NCBI RefSeq assembly: GCF_000721705.1 | Contig: NZ_JOJL01000029.1 | Coordinates: 1-64,000 of the forward strand | Reading direction: 5' to 3' | Source: Actinoplanes subtropicus | GTDB lineage: Bacteria; Actinomycetota; Actinomycetes; Mycobacteriales; Micromonosporaceae | DNA length: 64,000 nt | Part shown: positions 59,194 to 64,000 of the stretch, piece after piece | Position numbering within the stretch: position 1 is the stretch's first letter | Layout of the letters: each line of letters begins with the position of its first letter | Notes under the pieces: generated by a model | What the model saw: only the letters and a program-made list of their open reading frames with translations | What the model was told of the DNA's origin: nothing | Databases searched by the model: none | Position numbers and translations under genes: made by a program

Positions 59194-60357
59194 GTGTTGC
59201 TCGCGCTCCTTGGGCTGATCCTTGTCGTGGTCGGGCTCGTCCATTTCTATCTGTGGAAGCGACTCGTGCGAGACCCGCTGCGCCCCGGGTGGGCCCGGCG
59301 GGTCGGCGGTGTCGTGGCGGTCGGGCTGGCCGTGCTGGTGCCGGCCACGCTGATCGGGGCCCGAGGGTACGCGGAGTGGCTGGCTTGGCCGGGCTACCTG
59401 TGGCTGGCCCTGATGTTCTACCTGCTGGTGACGCTGATTCCGCTGGAGATCCCACGGGCGGCCATCCTGCTCTTGTGGCGCACGCGGAGACGTACGGCCG
59501 AAAAGGTCGGCAACGACCAGAGCGAGGCGGACGGCGGGGTTGAGCGCCGGCTCGTGCTGGCGCGGGGGATCGCGATCTTTGCCGGGCTGACCGCCGCCGG
59601 CGTCACGGGGTACGGGGTGAAGACCGCTCTGGGGCCGCCGCAGATCAACCGGTGGGCCATGCCCATGCGGAAGCTGCCGCGCGGCATGGACGGGACGCGG
59701 CTGGTCGTCGTCTCCGATATCCACCTGGGGCCGCTGGCGGGGACGCATCACGTCGGGCGGATCGTTGACCTGATCAATTCGGTGAAGGCGGACATGGTGT
59801 GCGTCGTCGGTGATCTGGTTGACGGGACGGTGGCGGAGCTGGGGCGGTTCGCGACACCGCTGGCCGACATCGAGTCGCGGTATGGGGCGTATTTCGTGAC
59901 CGGGAATCACGAGTACTACTCGGGCTATGCGCCCTGGGTGGAGGAGGTCGCGCAACTGGGCGTCCGGCCCCTGCGAAACGAACGCGTCGAGATCAACGGA
60001 CTGGATCTCGCCGGCGTCAACGACCTCGGCGGCACGCAGTACGGCGATGCCCCCGACTTCGCCAAGGCGTTGGGCGATCGGGACACCACCCGGCCCGTCG
60101 TGCTGATGGCCCACCAGCCCGTCGCCGCCCGCCAGGCCGCCCCGTTCGGAGTCGATCTCCAGGTTTCCGGGCACACCCACGGCGGCCAGATGGCACCCTT
60201 CAACCTGGTGGTCGGGCTGCAACAACCCGTCGTCTCCGGCTACGGCGACGTGGACGGCGTCCCGGTCTTCGTGACCAACGGCGCCGGCACCTGGGGCCCG
60301 CCGGTACGGGTCGGCGCGCCCCCGCAGGTCACGGTCATCGAATTGCGGGCGGTGTGA
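59194..60357 (+). CDS. Membrane-anchored metallophosphoesterase
   Basis: 387 residues from GTG 59194. Three to four N-terminal membrane helices (about 1-150) precede a calcineurin-like domain with VVSDIHLGPLAG (D-x-H), GDLVDG (GD), GNHEYY (GNH) and GHTHGGQ (GHxH). All metal-binding motifs are present. Such proteins cleave phosphoesters or diphosphates in lipids or nucleotides. The substrate is unknown. Confidence 0.87.
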   Translation: MLLALLGLILVVVGLVHFYLWKRLVRDPLRPGWARRVGGVVAVGLAVLVPATLIGARGYAEWLAWPGYLWLALMFYLLVTLIPLEIPRAAILLLWRTRRRTAEKVGNDQSEADGGVERRLVLARGIAIFAGLTAAGVTGYGVKTALGPPQINRWAMPMRKLPRGMDGTRLVVVSDIHLGPLAGTHHVGRIVDLINSVKADMVCVVGDLVDGTVAELGRFATPLADIESRYGAYFVTGNHEYYSGYAPWVEEVAQLGVRPLRNERVEINGLDLAGVNDLGGTQYGDAPDFAKALGDRDTTRPVVLMAHQPVAARQAAPFGVDLQVSGHTHGGQMAPFNLVVGLQQPVVSGYGDVDGVPVFVTNGAGTWGPPVRVGAPPQVTVIELRAV

Positions 60358-60403
60358 AAAACGGCGCGTGGCGATTGGTAGCGGAACCGGAGGGCATGAC
60401 AGG

Positions 60404-63560
<3,157 letters not shown>

Positions 63561-63574
<14 letters not shown>

Positions 63575-64000
63575 GCGCGAGCAGCGCCCCGATCAGCAGC
63601 GCCGGACCGAACGGCAGCTCCTTTCGCCGGCCGCTGACCAGCAGGAACAGCGCGATCGGCCCATTGATCAGGTGGGGTGTGAGCACGCCGACGACCACCG
63701 CCGGCCAGCCGGCGAATCCCAGGATCAACGCGAGCACGGCGGCCAGCTTCAGGTCACCGAGCCCAAGACCACCGAGCAGAACCAGGATTGCGTACGCCGT
63801 GAGCACCGTCCCCGCAGCCAGGACCGCGGGCCCGACCCGCTCCGGGCGCAGCAGGGCCAACGGCACACCGGCCAGCAGCGCCACCGCACCGACCAGTCGA
63901 TCGGGCAGCCGCAGGCAGCGCAGGTCGATCACCGCGAGCAGCACTCCCGGAACGGCCGCCACCAGATAGACCGGCAGCAGCGGCGACGGCCCGATCGCGA
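63561..64000 (-). CDS. Prepilin peptidase (A24 family), partial
   Basis: The C-terminal 130 or so residues are present; the gene's start lies outside the window. Membrane helices and the aspartyl signature VIDLRCLRLPD and GLGDLKLAAVL mark a type IV prepilin leader peptidase, which removes the leader peptide from pilin-like proteins and methylates the new end. The stop overlaps the helicase end by 14 nt. No pilin genes are in view. Confidence 0.8.

Overview
This window comes from a very GC-rich (about 70% by eye) filamentous actinomycete, most likely a member of the Micromonosporaceae such as Actinoplanes. The reasons are frequent GTG starts, strong third-position GC bias, an EccB type VII secretion protein, the proteasome activator Bpa, actinobacterial families (DUF4192, DUF5926, DUF5324, DUF6457), SoxR with an operator, and a serS-HAD-HAD / pheA neighbourhood like that near the origin in related actinomycetes. 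The assignment rests on sequence reading and memory of families, not on a search.

Layout. 1-690: edge of an integrated element, with a truncated tyrosine recombinase, a terminator and a 3' tRNA-Ser-like fragment. 690-3270: a secreted calcium-binding repeat protein and a secreted subtilisin with a probable 3' frameshift. 3370-5360: a cluster of DnaA-box-like sequences, then a LytS/LytTR-type two-component pair. 5490-14710: an envelope-glycan/lipid island with a polyprenyl-phosphate sugar transferase, a GT4 glycosyltransferase, an arylsulfotransferase-like protein, and a tightly coupled set of nucleotidyltransferase, sn-glycerol-1-phosphate dehydrogenase-like enzyme and CDP-alcohol phosphotransferase facing an aminotransferase. 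A formamidopyrimidine-DNA glycosylase lies inside it. 14800-19720: CorA, EccB, DUF5324 protein, cyclophilin and rhomboid protease. 19990-22930: a large secreted galactose oxidase with three discoidin-like modules.

22960-30300: two mirrored LysR/oxidoreductase pairs, small PH-like proteins, a split transketolase divergent from soxR with a shared operator, and a flavin-reductase-like protein. 30420-36780: DUF485/ActP acetate symporter, an LCP-rhodanese-GDPD run, an orphan histidine kinase and a DUF5926 protein. 36780-38990: arginine deiminase with an iron-box-like site and a TGAAT/ATTCA palindrome upstream. 39070-45360: PAS, ACT and lipoprotein genes, pheA, AIM24, minimal metallopeptidase, OsmC, a membrane protein and serS.

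45470-53810: two overlapping HAD phosphatases, bpa, ddaH divergent from an Lrp regulator, a beta-propeller lipoprotein, a YbjN/chaperone-like protein, DUF6457-mobA, and fdhD. 53860-54270: a 3' remnant of a phoD-type alkaline phosphatase. 54390-64000: DUF4192, GNAT, fructosamine-kinase-like and methyltransferase genes, moaA-moaD, a membrane metallophosphoesterase, an EndoQ-like PHP domain fused to a UvrD helicase, and a partial prepilin peptidase running off the end.

Together the genes suggest core chromosome, not plasmid. Molybdenum cofactor genes (mobA, fdhD, moaA, moaD) are scattered without their enzymes. Two amidino-group hydrolases (arcA, ddaH) each sit beside a possible regulatory element. 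The candidate for an undescribed system is the lipid/phospho-polyol gene set at 10897-14708. No CRISPR array, intact tRNA, rRNA or insertion sequence was seen.
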